In this document: positions 43,409 through 52,499 of the stretch, piece after piece
Layout: every line of letters begins with the position of its first letter
Numbering within the stretch: the first letter of the stretch is position 1
Assembly (NCBI GenBank): GCA_937120495.1
Contig: CAKZJW010000030.1
Span: forward strand, 1-64,000
From: an uncultured Oligoflexia bacterium
GTDB lineage: Bacteria; Bdellovibrionota; Bacteriovoracia; Bacteriovoracales; Bacteriovoracaceae
Reading direction: 5' to 3'
Length of the DNA: 64,000 bases
Notes under the pieces: model-generated
What the model was told of the DNA's origin: nothing
Database searches by the model: none
What the model saw: only the letters and a program-made list of their open reading frames with translations
Position numbers and translations under genes: made by a program

Positions 43409-44233
43409 ATGAGAGCTTATTTTTTATTTAATCTAATTCTACTGGTAATCTTGATAGTACTTGATCAATTGAGTAAGAATTTTTCTGTATCATTTACGCA
43501 TGTTTATAAAAATGCTGGCTTATTTCTAGGAACATTCGCTGAAGCACCTGCACATTTTCGAATTATTACCCTAGCAACTCTGTCGGGATTTATTTTATTT
43601 ATCTATTCGGTTTGTCTTTATTTTATTCCCAATAATATTAAATCATTGAAGGTATCTTTAACTTTCATCCTGGGCGGTATACTGGGTAATGTTTATGACA
43701 GAGTAGCTCTTGGTTATACTAGAGACTTCATTCCATGTAAGTTTTTGGATATTCAGTTTTTTTATAACGTAGCAGATATATTTTTAATGCTGGGTACTTT
43801 GGGGTTTATTTTTATTATTTTTAAATATGATAAAGAAATTTGGATTCCGGATAATAGTCGCAAAAACTATCTTATTAACCCTAAAGAGCAGTTTCAGCAT
43901 GGTTTAAAGTTTTTAGCATGCTCTGTCATAACATCAATTATTCTTGGTCTGTTCTCTTTAACATTTTTTAAAACATACCTTCATAGCTCTCAAAGACTCA
44001 TCAATGACTATTTACTTGTCTTTTTTGTTCTTTCATTTTTATTCAGTATTTGTACTTTCATTGTCGGCATTTTTCTTGCGCATCGCTACTCAGGGCCCAT
44101 TTACGCTTTTGATCAATTTATCGATCAAATAATTAAAGGCGAAAGCTCAACTTTTACACTCAGGGACGGTGATAAGTATAAAAATTTAGAAAATATTGCG
44201 AAAAAGCTCAATGAACATTTAGATAAGAATTAA
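43409..44233 (+). CDS. Lipoprotein signal peptidase (LspA) fused to HAMP-like membrane module
   Basis: A 274-aa membrane protein. Residues 1-145 have the LspA motifs in order: DQLSK (19-23), NAGLFL (35-40), GGILGNVYDR (89-98), TRDF with D106 and YNVAD with D123; D106 and D123 fit the catalytic aspartate pair. Four membrane helices fit LspA. Residues about 165-274 add two further helices and a HAMP-like HRYSGPIYAFDQFI...LRDGD linker, very similar to the 183-aa protein at 18034. LspA normally ends near 165 residues. It is divergent from a cassette with two atypical lipoproteins. A specialised or regulated peptidase is plausible. Confidence 0.8.
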   Translation: MRAYFLFNLILLVILIVLDQLSKNFSVSFTHVYKNAGLFLGTFAEAPAHFRIITLATLSGFILFIYSVCLYFIPNNIKSLKVSLTFILGGILGNVYDRVALGYTRDFIPCKFLDIQFFYNVADIFLMLGTLGFIFIIFKYDKEIWIPDNSRKNYLINPKEQFQHGLKFLACSVITSIILGLFSLTFFKTYLHSSQRLINDYLLVFFVLSFLFSICTFIVGIFLAHRYSGPIYAFDQFIDQIIKGESSTFTLRDGDKYKNLENIAKKLNEHLDKN

Positions 44234-44262
44234 TTGGTTTTTCAAAGGCAATTAACTACAAT
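44234..44262 (+). promoter_or_regulatory. Possible leaderless promoter of the heme-barrel gene
   Basis: TTGGTT is followed after exactly 17 bases by TACAAT, which ends 6 bases before the ATG at 44269. Transcription would start at about the A of ATG. No Shine-Dalgarno is seen, in keeping with a leaderless mRNA. Confidence 0.45.
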
Positions 44263-44268
44263 AACTGA

Positions 44269-45432
44269 ATGTTTATTCTATTATTATTGATTGCTTGTTT
44301 TTCTACAAATCTACACGCTTATCCCAACTTTATATCTAAGGGATATAATGCTTGTATGACATGTCACTATAATCCATTTGGAGCTGGGCCTTTAAATGAT
44401 TATGGTAGAGCTGTCTCTGCAAGTGTTATTGCTGATCGCCTTTTCATTTCTAAAAACGTAACAGATGAAGATCTTGGTGAAAGCTCAGGTTTTCTATTCA
44501 ACACACCAAAGCAAACATTCTTTAGACCATCTATCGATTATAGAGGAATGCAATTAAAACGCGGTATTGATCAAGATGATCCTGATGACAAATATATCAA
44601 TATGCAAATTGATGTAAATGTTGTTTTAAAGTTTGGTGAGAAAGACAAATACATTGCAAGCTTTACTCACGGGATAGTGCCTGATAACAGCGCAAGACCA
44701 ATAAAGGGTGAAGTTGAAGAATTAAACTATACACGAGAAGCTTATATCGGATATAGACCAACTCAAAGTTTAGGATTTTATGTTGGAAAGATGGACAAAA
44801 TATTTGGCCTACGTGTTCCAGATCACAATGCATATTCAAAAGTAGCAGGTAATTTAACACAGTACTCATCAGCTGCTGGATTTATGTTTCATCTAGGTGG
44901 AGAAAAGTTTGATTTTGGTGCACAAGTTTTTGATAGCGATGGAGATATAGAAAAAAAAGAAGGCGAACAAACAAATGGTTATACTGGAAAATTTGAATAT
45001 TCAATCTTTGAAGATTTTAGATTGGGTTTATCTTATTTAGCTGAGTCCGATAAAAATGAAAATACGAAAACAATGTATGCAACTACTATAAAGTCTCGTG
45101 TGGGTAAAGGAAGCTCAGTTATGCTCGAGGTTGGAAGGATAGTAAATGATATAAAGGCATCGGGTGAAATTACATCTAATTATATCTTTTTACAAAATCA
45201 TATGAAGCTTGCTAGAGGATTAAATTTTTTATTTACCTATCAATACTACCAAGCTGACACGGATAAAGAGTCTGAAGTATTTACATTTGCCCCAGGAATT
45301 CAATATTACCCATGGCAAAGAGTTGAAACAAGAGCAGAAATTCAAAATACGCGCTCTGTTGATGATGATGAAAATACGCCTGTTGCTCAGGATTCATGGA
45401 CATTTTTAGGGCAGGTACATTTATGGTTTTAA
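44269..45432 (+). CDS. Outer-membrane beta-barrel with N-terminal heme c site (cytochrome-porin fusion-like)
   Basis: A 387-aa protein with a signal peptide (about 1-17). A single CMTCH (29-33) in CMTCHYNPFGAGPLNDYGR is followed by a long run of amphipathic strands with VGKMDKIFGLRV and a terminal VHLWF. One heme at the N terminus of a barrel of this size recalls the layout of Cyc2-type outer-membrane cytochromes, which pass electrons across the outer membrane; the sequence relationship is uncertain, and a heme-binding porin of another family is equally possible. Next gene overlaps its end by 10 bases. Confidence 0.72.
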   Translation: MFILLLLIACFSTNLHAYPNFISKGYNACMTCHYNPFGAGPLNDYGRAVSASVIADRLFISKNVTDEDLGESSGFLFNTPKQTFFRPSIDYRGMQLKRGIDQDDPDDKYINMQIDVNVVLKFGEKDKYIASFTHGIVPDNSARPIKGEVEELNYTREAYIGYRPTQSLGFYVGKMDKIFGLRVPDHNAYSKVAGNLTQYSSAAGFMFHLGGEKFDFGAQVFDSDGDIEKKEGEQTNGYTGKFEYSIFEDFRLGLSYLAESDKNENTKTMYATTIKSRVGKGSSVMLEVGRIVNDIKASGEITSNYIFLQNHMKLARGLNFLFTYQYYQADTDKESEVFTFAPGIQYYPWQRVETRAEIQNTRSVDDDENTPVAQDSWTFLGQVHLWF

Positions 45433-46460
45433 GATTAATAATTCTCTCTCTTTTATGTAGTTTTACACTTAGCGCTGCTCCAAAATCGGGCAGATCGATG
45501 TATTTAAAACTTGCGCAAAAATATTATTTAAAAAAGAACTACCGAAAAAGTGTTATTGTTCTTAGAAAAAAATTCAATATCAGAAAAACTAGAAAGACAC
45601 CTACAAGTGTAATCCAACTCCTAGCATTGAATTACTTGAAATTAAAAAAATATAATCGGGCTTCAAAATATTTTCACATTGTAATCAAAAGAAGATATAG
45701 AAAAAAGCATCTTAGAATACTAAGAAGTTTAAATCTAGGCTCTATTGATAAGATAAAGATTCCTCCTAAATTATTGAGAATCTACTACCACCTTGGACAA
45801 ATTTATTATCAAATTTTCACTAAAACTAGGTCTATTCCCTATTACCGTGCTAGTGAAAAGTACTTTAAGATATGCGAAGAAAAAGAACATCTCGATGATA
45901 ATGCCTCAGAGTATATGGAAGCTCTTTCTTCGATAAAGGCTCTCATTGATAAAAAGGAATTCCAGTCAGAGTGGTTTTTAAGTGCTGGTATGATGAATTG
46001 GCAAGAAAAGCTTGAACTCAAATCAAGTACAAGCGGAAAGAAAACAAAACTTCTCTCCAACGCAAAAGCTATTTGTTTGGGTGGTGGTTATAGATACGCA
46101 AACGCTTACCATGGCTTCGAAGTAGCATCTTGTGCATTTTCTGGTTCTGCTAATGTTAGTGCAAATAATACTGCGACCTATTCTCAAAATGGTGTTGCTG
46201 TAACAGGATTTATTCTAGACAGTGGATATATGCTAAAACCTACGAGTGAAAATGTATCCTTTACACTTTCTCTTCCTCTTTTTTATAGGGACGGAGACTT
46301 TGAACAGCCTGACAACTATTCTATTCTTGGAAAAGGACAACTCAGCGCAGGAGTTCAAATAAAAGCTCGCTATGAGTTTTCTATGGCTGACCTTATTTTT
46401 AGTATGGGTAACTTAGGTGCAACGAATATTTATATGTTGCAAACAGCTTATACATTCTAA
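45423..46460 (+). CDS. Secreted protein with TPR-like basic N-terminal half and beta-rich C terminus
   Basis: A 345-aa exported protein. I start it at the ATG at 45423, giving a good signal peptide ([18 protein letters not shown]); an in-frame ATG 27 bases upstream lacks one. Residues 20-170 are helical, extremely Lys/Arg/Tyr-rich and repeat in a TPR-like manner ([43 protein letters not shown]). Residues 190-345 are strands ending in LQTAYTF, consistent with a small barrel. It overlaps the heme-barrel gene by 10 bases and may be its periplasmic partner. Confidence 0.68.
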   Translation: MVLRLIILSLLCSFTLSAAPKSGRSMYLKLAQKYYLKKNYRKSVIVLRKKFNIRKTRKTPTSVIQLLALNYLKLKKYNRASKYFHIVIKRRYRKKHLRILRSLNLGSIDKIKIPPKLLRIYYHLGQIYYQIFTKTRSIPYYRASEKYFKICEEKEHLDDNASEYMEALSSIKALIDKKEFQSEWFLSAGMMNWQEKLELKSSTSGKKTKLLSNAKAICLGGGYRYANAYHGFEVASCAFSGSANVSANNTATYSQNGVAVTGFILDSGYMLKPTSENVSFTLSLPLFYRDGDFEQPDNYSILGKGQLSAGVQIKARYEFSMADLIFSMGNLGATNIYMLQTAYTF

Positions 46461-46501
46461 AAAATTCAATATATAGTTTCAAAAAATTTAAGGAGAAATA
46501 T

Positions 46502-48157
46502 ATGAGTTCAATTCCACTGCCCCCAACAGGTGAAAAGCTAACTTGCAAGGGATGGCACCAAGAGGCCGCCCTTAGATGTTTATTAAATAATTTACATCCA
46601 GAAGTAGCAGAGGACAGAGATAGTCTTATTGTTTACGGTGGAAATGGTCAAGCAGCCAGAAATCATAAAGCTCTTGATGATATTATTAGTTCATTAAAAA
46701 AATTAGAAAATGACGAAACACTTTTAGTTCAATCAGGTAAACCTGTTGCTGTTTTTCCAAGCAACCCAAACGGTCCAAGAGTTTTAATCGCCAATTCTAA
46801 CCTTGTTCCCGAATGGGCAAACTGGGATGAATTCAATCGTCTCAAAGAAGAAGGGAAAATGATGTACGGTCAAATGACTGCAGGGTCATGGATCTATATT
46901 GGTTCTCAAGGAATACTTCAAGGTACATATGAAACTTTTATGGCCGCAGCCAAAAAGCATTGGGACAAAGATGACATGAATGGAATTCTTGCATTATCAG
47001 CTGGAATTGGTGGAATGGGTGGAGCTCAACCACTTGCTGTAAAAATGGCAGGTGGAGTATTTCTTGGTTGTGATGCCGTAAAATGGAGAATACAAAAACG
47101 ACTTGATACAAAATATGTTGATTTATTTTTTGAAGACTGGGATCAAGCAATAGACAGAGCACTAGAAGCTAAGAAAAACGGAGAAGCAATATCAATATGT
47201 GTAGAAGCAAATGCTGCAGACTTTTTTAAATACGTACTTGATAAAGGAATTATTCCAGAGTTAGTTACAGATCAAACCTCTGCACACGACCCTTTAAATG
47301 GATATATTCCAAACAAAATGAGTCCTGATGAAGCCGATAAATTAAGATCAACTAACCCAAGTAAGTACACTGAGCTTTCGTATTTAACAATGAAAGATCA
47401 TGTCCAAGCGATGTTAAACTTTCAACAAGCAGGTTCACATGTATTTGATTACGGAAACAACTTAAGAGCTGGTGCTCAAAAAGTTGGACTTAAAAATGCT
47501 TTTGATTTTCCAGGTTTTGTTCCAGCATATATTCGCCCATTATTTTGTGAAGGCAGTGGGCCATTTAGATGGATTGCTCTTTCAGGTGATCCTCAAGACA
47601 TTTATGAAACAGATAAAGCATTGATGGAATTATTTCCAGAAAATAAATCTCTTCACAATTGGCTGAATAAAGCCAAAGAAATGATTCAATTCCAGGGTCT
47701 ACCTTCAAGAATTTGTTGGTTAAAGTACGGTGATCGAGAGAAAGCCGCTCTTCTTTTTAACAAGTTAGTTAAAGAGGGTAAAGTTAAGGCCCCAATTGTT
47801 ATTGGACGCGATCATCTTGACTGTGGTTCTGTAGCGAGTCCTAACAGAGAAACAGAGGGCATGAAAGATGGGACAGATGCTGTAAGTGACTGGCCACTTT
47901 TAAATGCTTTTATAAACATTAACAATGGTGCTTCGTGGATAAGTTTTCATCATGGTGGTGGTGTTGGTATGGGATTTTCTCAGCACTCGGGAATGGTTAT
48001 CGTTGCCGACGGGACAGAAGAAATGGATAAGAGGTTATCATTAGTTCTTAATAGTGATCCAGGAATGGGAATCGTTCGTCACACAGATGCTGGCTATGAA
48101 AAATCGATATCAATTGCTCAAGACAAAAAAACAAAAATAAAGTTTCCAAGTTTATGA
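46502..48157 (+). CDS. hutU: Urocanate hydratase
   Basis: Second step of histidine degradation, urocanate to imidazolonepropionate, with tightly bound NAD+ as electrophile. The 551-aa protein (family about 557) has [41 protein letters not shown] (NAD site), [49 protein letters not shown] with the active-site cysteine, and a glycine-rich [16 protein letters not shown]. It has an AAGGAG ribosome site. The stop overlaps hutI by 4 bases. Confidence 0.97.
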   Translation: MSSIPLPPTGEKLTCKGWHQEAALRCLLNNLHPEVAEDRDSLIVYGGNGQAARNHKALDDIISSLKKLENDETLLVQSGKPVAVFPSNPNGPRVLIANSNLVPEWANWDEFNRLKEEGKMMYGQMTAGSWIYIGSQGILQGTYETFMAAAKKHWDKDDMNGILALSAGIGGMGGAQPLAVKMAGGVFLGCDAVKWRIQKRLDTKYVDLFFEDWDQAIDRALEAKKNGEAISICVEANAADFFKYVLDKGIIPELVTDQTSAHDPLNGYIPNKMSPDEADKLRSTNPSKYTELSYLTMKDHVQAMLNFQQAGSHVFDYGNNLRAGAQKVGLKNAFDFPGFVPAYIRPLFCEGSGPFRWIALSGDPQDIYETDKALMELFPENKSLHNWLNKAKEMIQFQGLPSRICWLKYGDREKAALLFNKLVKEGKVKAPIVIGRDHLDCGSVASPNRETEGMKDGTDAVSDWPLLNAFININNGASWISFHHGGGVGMGFSQHSGMVIVADGTEEMDKRLSLVLNSDPGMGIVRHTDAGYEKSISIAQDKKTKIKFPSL

Positions 48158-49374
48158 AAGTAATTAAAAACTTAAATCAAATTTTAACTCTTGAAAAAGT
48201 CAAAGAAAAAGACGGTCGAAACCTTCTACCAGAAGATCTTTCTATTATCACAGATGCTTCAATTGTTTATGATAGTGAAGAAATTGTATGGGTTGGTAAA
48301 TCAGAAGAATTACCAAATAAATTTGAAAGCCTACCTAGCACTTGTGGAAAAGGTTATGTTTTAACACCCGGTTTGATTGATTCTCATACACACTTAGTTT
48401 TTGGTGGAAATAGAGCATTTGAATATACAATGAGACTGAATGGAAGTGATTATCAAGAAATCGCATCAGCTGGTGGTGGTATTTTATCCACAATGAAAAA
48501 TACCTTGAGAACAACTCGGGAAGAGCTTTTTCAAAGCGCCAAAAAAAGAATCGAGCAAATTTTCGAATACGGAATAAAAGCAATAGAGATTAAAAGTGGT
48601 TATGCTTTAACATTTGAAAAAGAAAAAGAGTTAACTTTAATTATCAATGATTTAAAGAAAGAATTTAAAAATAAAATCGAAATACACAATACATTTTTAG
48701 CTGCACATGCTATCCCAGCGGAATATGCTTCCAGTTCACAATATTTAAATGAAGTAGTATTACCACTGCTTAAAGATAAAGATATTTTAAGTGCTATTGA
48801 TAGCGTTGATATATTTCACGAAGAGGGATATTTCTCAAAGGACGATGTTCTTACTCTTTTTGAGGCGTGCAAAACGAATAATATTAAGACACGTATTCAC
48901 GCTGATGAATTTAATGATAACAAAGGCGCTGTAATTGCTTCACAGTACGAATGTCTAAGTGCGGATCATCTTTTATGCACAACTAAAGATGGTATTGAAG
49001 CTCTTTCTAAATCCAGCACAGTTGCAACGGTATTACCAGGCACTGCTTTTTTTCTAGGCAAGCCTCTAGCAAACGCAAAAGAGCTTTTAAATAAAGGCTG
49101 CAAGGTTGCGATTGCAAGTGATTATAATCCAGGTTCGTCTCACTGTGATAACCTAGTATTAGTAGCTTCGATTGCTGCAAAAAATATGGGATTCAATATT
49201 GCTCAACTTTGGAGCGCAATAACATTTAATGCTGCTGCATCTTTAGACTTAAAAAATACAGGTTATATATCTGAAGGAGCTAGACCAATTTTGAGTGCAT
49301 TTAAGTCTGAATCAATTGATGAAATTACTTATAACTGGGGTAAGAATTTAAATTGTAATTCTTTATTTCTTTAA
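48154..49374 (+). CDS. hutI: Imidazolonepropionase
   Basis: Hydrolyses imidazolonepropionate to formiminoglutamate, third step of histidine use. The 406-aa amidohydrolase has the metal-binding [22 protein letters not shown], the HADEFND motif and [15 protein letters not shown] with the late catalytic Asp. Start overlaps the hutU stop (ATGA). No hutG or hutF follows; the next gene is on the other strand, convergent with a 12-base overlap. Confidence 0.96.
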   Translation: MKVIKNLNQILTLEKVKEKDGRNLLPEDLSIITDASIVYDSEEIVWVGKSEELPNKFESLPSTCGKGYVLTPGLIDSHTHLVFGGNRAFEYTMRLNGSDYQEIASAGGGILSTMKNTLRTTREELFQSAKKRIEQIFEYGIKAIEIKSGYALTFEKEKELTLIINDLKKEFKNKIEIHNTFLAAHAIPAEYASSSQYLNEVVLPLLKDKDILSAIDSVDIFHEEGYFSKDDVLTLFEACKTNNIKTRIHADEFNDNKGAVIASQYECLSADHLLCTTKDGIEALSKSSTVATVLPGTAFFLGKPLANAKELLNKGCKVAIASDYNPGSSHCDNLVLVASIAAKNMGFNIAQLWSAITFNAAASLDLKNTGYISEGARPILSAFKSESIDEITYNWGKNLNCNSLFL

Positions 49375-49917
49375 AAGTTTTTTAATTTTGTAGAGAAATT
49401 TTTCGTTCATAAAGTCATATTCTTCATTTGCAAAAAATACAACCTTTCCCTTGTGAAATACTATTGTTGCTGGAATCTTCTCAATAAGAAACTTACTCGT
49501 TATGCCAAACTTACTATCATTGATTGATTCGAAGTTTAGACCGTATTTTTTAGTCGTTTTTATGATCGCTTTTGCACTGTCTTCATCATCATTATTTACA
49601 CCAATAACTAAAAGGTCTTTAGAATCAACCGTTTTAATCAACTTATTTAATGCTTTAAACTCAGAAAGACATGGACGACACCAGCTGGCCCAAAAATTTA
49701 AGATTAATACTTTTTCACCAACAGACTTGAAGTTTATTTTTGTTTTCTTAGTAGTTACAACCTCTAAGTCCTTAAGTACTTTCTCGTACAGAGCATTTCT
49801 CTTTTCTGACTCAGAAGCCTTTTGAGCATTTAGGTGATTACCACCTAAACCAACTTGTAAGACTAAAATAGTCAAAAATATAGAAGATATTGTTATTGCT
49901 GGAAAAAATTTCTTCAT
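49363..49917 (-). CDS. TlpA/ResA-like thioredoxin-fold protein
   Basis: A 184-aa protein. An N-terminal hydrophobic segment (about 7-25) anchors or exports it; the thioredoxin domain follows with NFWASWCRPCLSEFKAL (active-site C80-C83), VNNDDEDSA and the cis-proline region IEKIPATIVFHKGKV. This is the TlpA/ResA/CcmG type, which reduces periplasmic disulfides including apocytochrome CxxCH. It could serve the CxxCH proteins encoded nearby (38.6-45.4 kb), though it is not in their operon. AAAGG ribosome site. Confidence 0.87.
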   Translation of the reverse strand: MKKFFPAITISSIFLTILVLQVGLGGNHLNAQKASESEKRNALYEKVLKDLEVVTTKKTKINFKSVGEKVLILNFWASWCRPCLSEFKALNKLIKTVDSKDLLVIGVNNDDEDSAKAIIKTTKKYGLNFESINDSKFGITSKFLIEKIPATIVFHKGKVVFFANEEYDFMNEKFLYKIKKLLKK

Positions 49918-49953
49918 ATCATATACCTTTGATTAACGAGAAAATTATATCAG

Positions 49954-50217
49954 ATGAAAACTTTAATAAACACAGATACGAATTTTCCTATCGAGACTAA
50001 GAAGGTCGCGATTCTATCAGAAGATTCACATCAAGGAAATCTTTTTGATCAAAGAGGTCAGACCCTTGTAGAGTTTGTCATGCTACTTCTTGTAATTATG
50101 ACAATATCTTTTACCTACATGAGTGTTGTTAATCGAGGTATTGCTACATACTGGGAAAATATGGGTAATGTTCTTCTTCTTGATGTTCCACAAAAACAAA
50201 CATTAAAACTGAGGTAG
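49954..50217 (+). CDS. Solitary prepilin/TadE-like small protein
   Basis: An 87-aa protein. An unusually long hydrophilic leader (about 35 residues) ends in QRG, followed by QTLVEFVMLLLVIMTISFTYM, the class III (prepilin-peptidase) signal with Gly35 at the cleavage point and Glu40 at +5. About 25 hydrophobic residues and a short polar C terminus complete it, as in Flp/TadE minor pilins. No other pilus gene is adjacent. Stop and the glpK region nearly overlap, so it may be co-transcribed with glpK. No clear ribosome site. Confidence 0.6.
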   Translation: MKTLINTDTNFPIETKKVAILSEDSHQGNLFDQRGQTLVEFVMLLLVIMTISFTYMSVVNRGIATYWENMGNVLLLDVPQKQTLKLR

Positions 50218-50219
50218 TG

Positions 50220-51695
50220 ATGAAGAAATTTATCTTATCAATAGATCAAGGTACAACAGGTACCACGGCTCTTTTAATTGATATTGAAAGTCATAAAATT
50301 TTGGGTCAACACAATACTGAATTTAAACAAATATTTCCAAAGTCTGGTTGGGTTGAGCACGACTTAGAAGATATTTGGTCTAGCCTTAAATGTTCAATTG
50401 AAAAACTTTTTGAAAAAACCAAAATAGCACCAGAACAAATTATATCGATTGGGATTACTAATCAAAGGGAAACAACTTGTGCTTACACTAAGGATGGCTC
50501 TCCCCTTGCGAATGCCATTGTATGGCAGGATAGAAGAACATCTGAGTTTTGTGCCAGTAAAAAAGAATCATATTCGAATTTAAAAAAATTCACAGGACTT
50601 CCACTCGATCCATACTTTAGCGCTACAAAAATGAACTGGCTTCTAAAGAATAATGATAAGGTTAAAGAGGCTGCTCAAAACAATGACCTTTGTCTTTCCA
50701 CAATTGATACATTTCTTCTCTACAGATTAACGAAATCAACTTCCTTCAAAACAGAAGCTTCTAATGCTTCAAGAACATTATTAATGGACTTAGAAACCTG
50801 CCAGTGGAAAAACGAACTTTTAGACTTTTTTGATATTAAAAAAGATTTTCTTCCAGTTATTTGTGATTCCTTTGAAAATTTTGGAAAAACTAGTGGATTG
50901 AATTTTCTACCTGATGGAATTGAAATCAATTGTATACTTGGAGATCAACAAGCAGCACTTTTTGGCCAAGGCGGAAATCAAAAAGGTGACTTAAAGTGCA
51001 CTTATGGAACTGGTGCTTTTATACTACTAAATACTGGTAATGAAATTGAATATTCAAAAAATGAATTACTAACGACTGTAGCTTATAGGCATAAAGGGCA
51101 AGCAATTTATGCTCTTGAAGGAGCTACTTATATTGCTGGTGCAGCTGTTCAGTGGATTAGAGATAACCTTAAGTTAATAGACAAAGCTTCTGATATTGAA
51201 AAAGAAGCTTTAAAAGCTGATATCGAAAACATGAATGAGCTTTTCTTTTTCCCATTTTTTACAGGAATCGGATCACCATATTGGAATAGTGAAGCTCGTG
51301 GAGCAATCATTGGACTAACAAGGGCAACCACTGATTCAGAAATTATGCGTGCATGTCTTGAGGGGATTGCTCTTTCAGTAAATGATTCTATCAAGGCCTT
51401 GATGTCTGATGTTAACTTTGATGTGAATAATATTATGGTTGATGGAGGAGCTTCACAAAATAATTTGTTAATGCAGATTCAATCTAATTTTTCGGACTGC
51501 ATAATTACTAGACCAAAGGTTATTGAAACCACTGGGTATGGAGTTGCTTTAGGTGCATTAATTGGTAGTGGTAAAATTTCTTTATCAGAAATCAAATCTC
51601 TATGGTCAAAAGATTGTGATTTTAACCCTATAAAGCAAAACTACTATGAAGCTAAAAAGAAATTATGGAAAACTAATATCTCAAAATTATTCTGA
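50220..51695 (+). CDS. glpK: Glycerol kinase
   Basis: Phosphorylates glycerol to sn-glycerol 3-phosphate. I start it at the ATG at 50220 (GAGG 5 bases upstream) rather than at the adjacent GTG, giving 491 aa. FGGY-kinase features: LSIDQGTTGTTALLID (phosphate 1), GITNQRETTC, VWQDRRT, CILGDQQAALFGQGG, TYGTGAFILLNTG and the C-terminal MVDGGASQNNLLMQIQS. It could use glycerol from phospholipid degradation by the patatin enzyme in this window. Convergent with the next gene (9-base overlap). Confidence 0.96.
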   Translation: MKKFILSIDQGTTGTTALLIDIESHKILGQHNTEFKQIFPKSGWVEHDLEDIWSSLKCSIEKLFEKTKIAPEQIISIGITNQRETTCAYTKDGSPLANAIVWQDRRTSEFCASKKESYSNLKKFTGLPLDPYFSATKMNWLLKNNDKVKEAAQNNDLCLSTIDTFLLYRLTKSTSFKTEASNASRTLLMDLETCQWKNELLDFFDIKKDFLPVICDSFENFGKTSGLNFLPDGIEINCILGDQQAALFGQGGNQKGDLKCTYGTGAFILLNTGNEIEYSKNELLTTVAYRHKGQAIYALEGATYIAGAAVQWIRDNLKLIDKASDIEKEALKADIENMNELFFFPFFTGIGSPYWNSEARGAIIGLTRATTDSEIMRACLEGIALSVNDSIKALMSDVNFDVNNIMVDGGASQNNLLMQIQSNFSDCIITRPKVIETTGYGVALGALIGSGKISLSEIKSLWSKDCDFNPIKQNYYEAKKKLWKTNISKLF

Positions 51696-52388
51696 TAAAA
51701 TTAGATATCCATCTTTTTCAAACTTCTTTCTTTCTGCATACTGATTTTGTTTTAATTCATAAAGCGCTAACTTATTCTTATCTTCTAATAATTTCAATTT
51801 TTCCAGATCATTTGAATTTTTCAAATTAAGAGAAATCAATATATTTTGTTTTTGTTCTTTAAGTTTTTCTTTTAACCTATCATAAGCCTGATTGTGTTTA
51901 TACCAAAGAGTCGATTTATTAGCTTGATTAAAAACTAAGGTTCTACCATTTCCTTTAGCTATACTTGTGGGGTTTCTTTTAATAATATCCTTAATAACAC
52001 TTACTGTTTTCTTTTTATCTTTATCAATCATTTCTAGATAGCTTATGTTCAATCTATTCACTTCACTCAAAAGTTCTTTTCTCATTATCTCTAGTTCATT
52101 TTTAATTTGAACAGTGCTCGAACCACTTTTAACAATTTGAGGTTTATTTTTTTTAATTTCGAGTAAAATCTCTTCTTTAAATAAATTATATGAAATATTA
52201 TTTTCATGTGAGTTTTCTTTCTCAAAAATTAAGCCAGTTCCTATAACAACTAATGCTGTATATGTAATTAAACCAATTGCTGCATATAAAGGATTGATTC
52301 TCTTCGTAATTTCAAATTGCTTCCTGTTCACAACATGGGAAGAGTGTTCTTTAATTTCACCTGTCTTTTGCTTTATTAGTTCTTTCAT
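51687..52388 (-). CDS. Single-pass membrane protein with coiled coil, hypothetical
   Basis: A 233-aa protein. A short, basic cytoplasmic N terminus (about 1-33), one membrane helix (about 34-54) and a long, charged extracytoplasmic region follow. Residues 55-130 and 165-230 look like coiled coils (Lys/Glu/Leu-rich heptads such as LKEKLKEQKQNILISLNLKN). No family recognised. AGGAG ribosome site. It stands alone between glpK (convergent) and the radA end, 112 bases away. A structural envelope or anchoring role is only a guess. Confidence 0.65.
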   Translation of the reverse strand: MKELIKQKTGEIKEHSSHVVNRKQFEITKRINPLYAAIGLITYTALVVIGTGLIFEKENSHENNISYNLFKEEILLEIKKNKPQIVKSGSSTVQIKNELEIMRKELLSEVNRLNISYLEMIDKDKKKTVSVIKDIIKRNPTSIAKGNGRTLVFNQANKSTLWYKHNQAYDRLKEKLKEQKQNILISLNLKNSNDLEKLKLLEDKNKLALYELKQNQYAERKKFEKDGYLILSE

Positions 52389-52499
52389 TTGTCTCCTAAT
52401 TCTATTTCTTCAAGTATAATCCAGTTAAGATTATCAAATAGAGCTAGACGTATTTTTAAGTACTTAGACTGTGAGATTGGCTTTTGAGTGCCTCCAATT

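Noticed and set aside
38625..46460. Mobile element or genomic island carrying the heme cassette
   Set aside because: No integrase, transposase, terminal repeats or tRNA-adjacent junction is visible; base composition looks like the flanks by eye.
49502..49825. 107-codon open frame antisense to the TlpA-like gene
   Set aside because: Completely contained in a gene with a clear thioredoxin motif; reverse-strand artefact.
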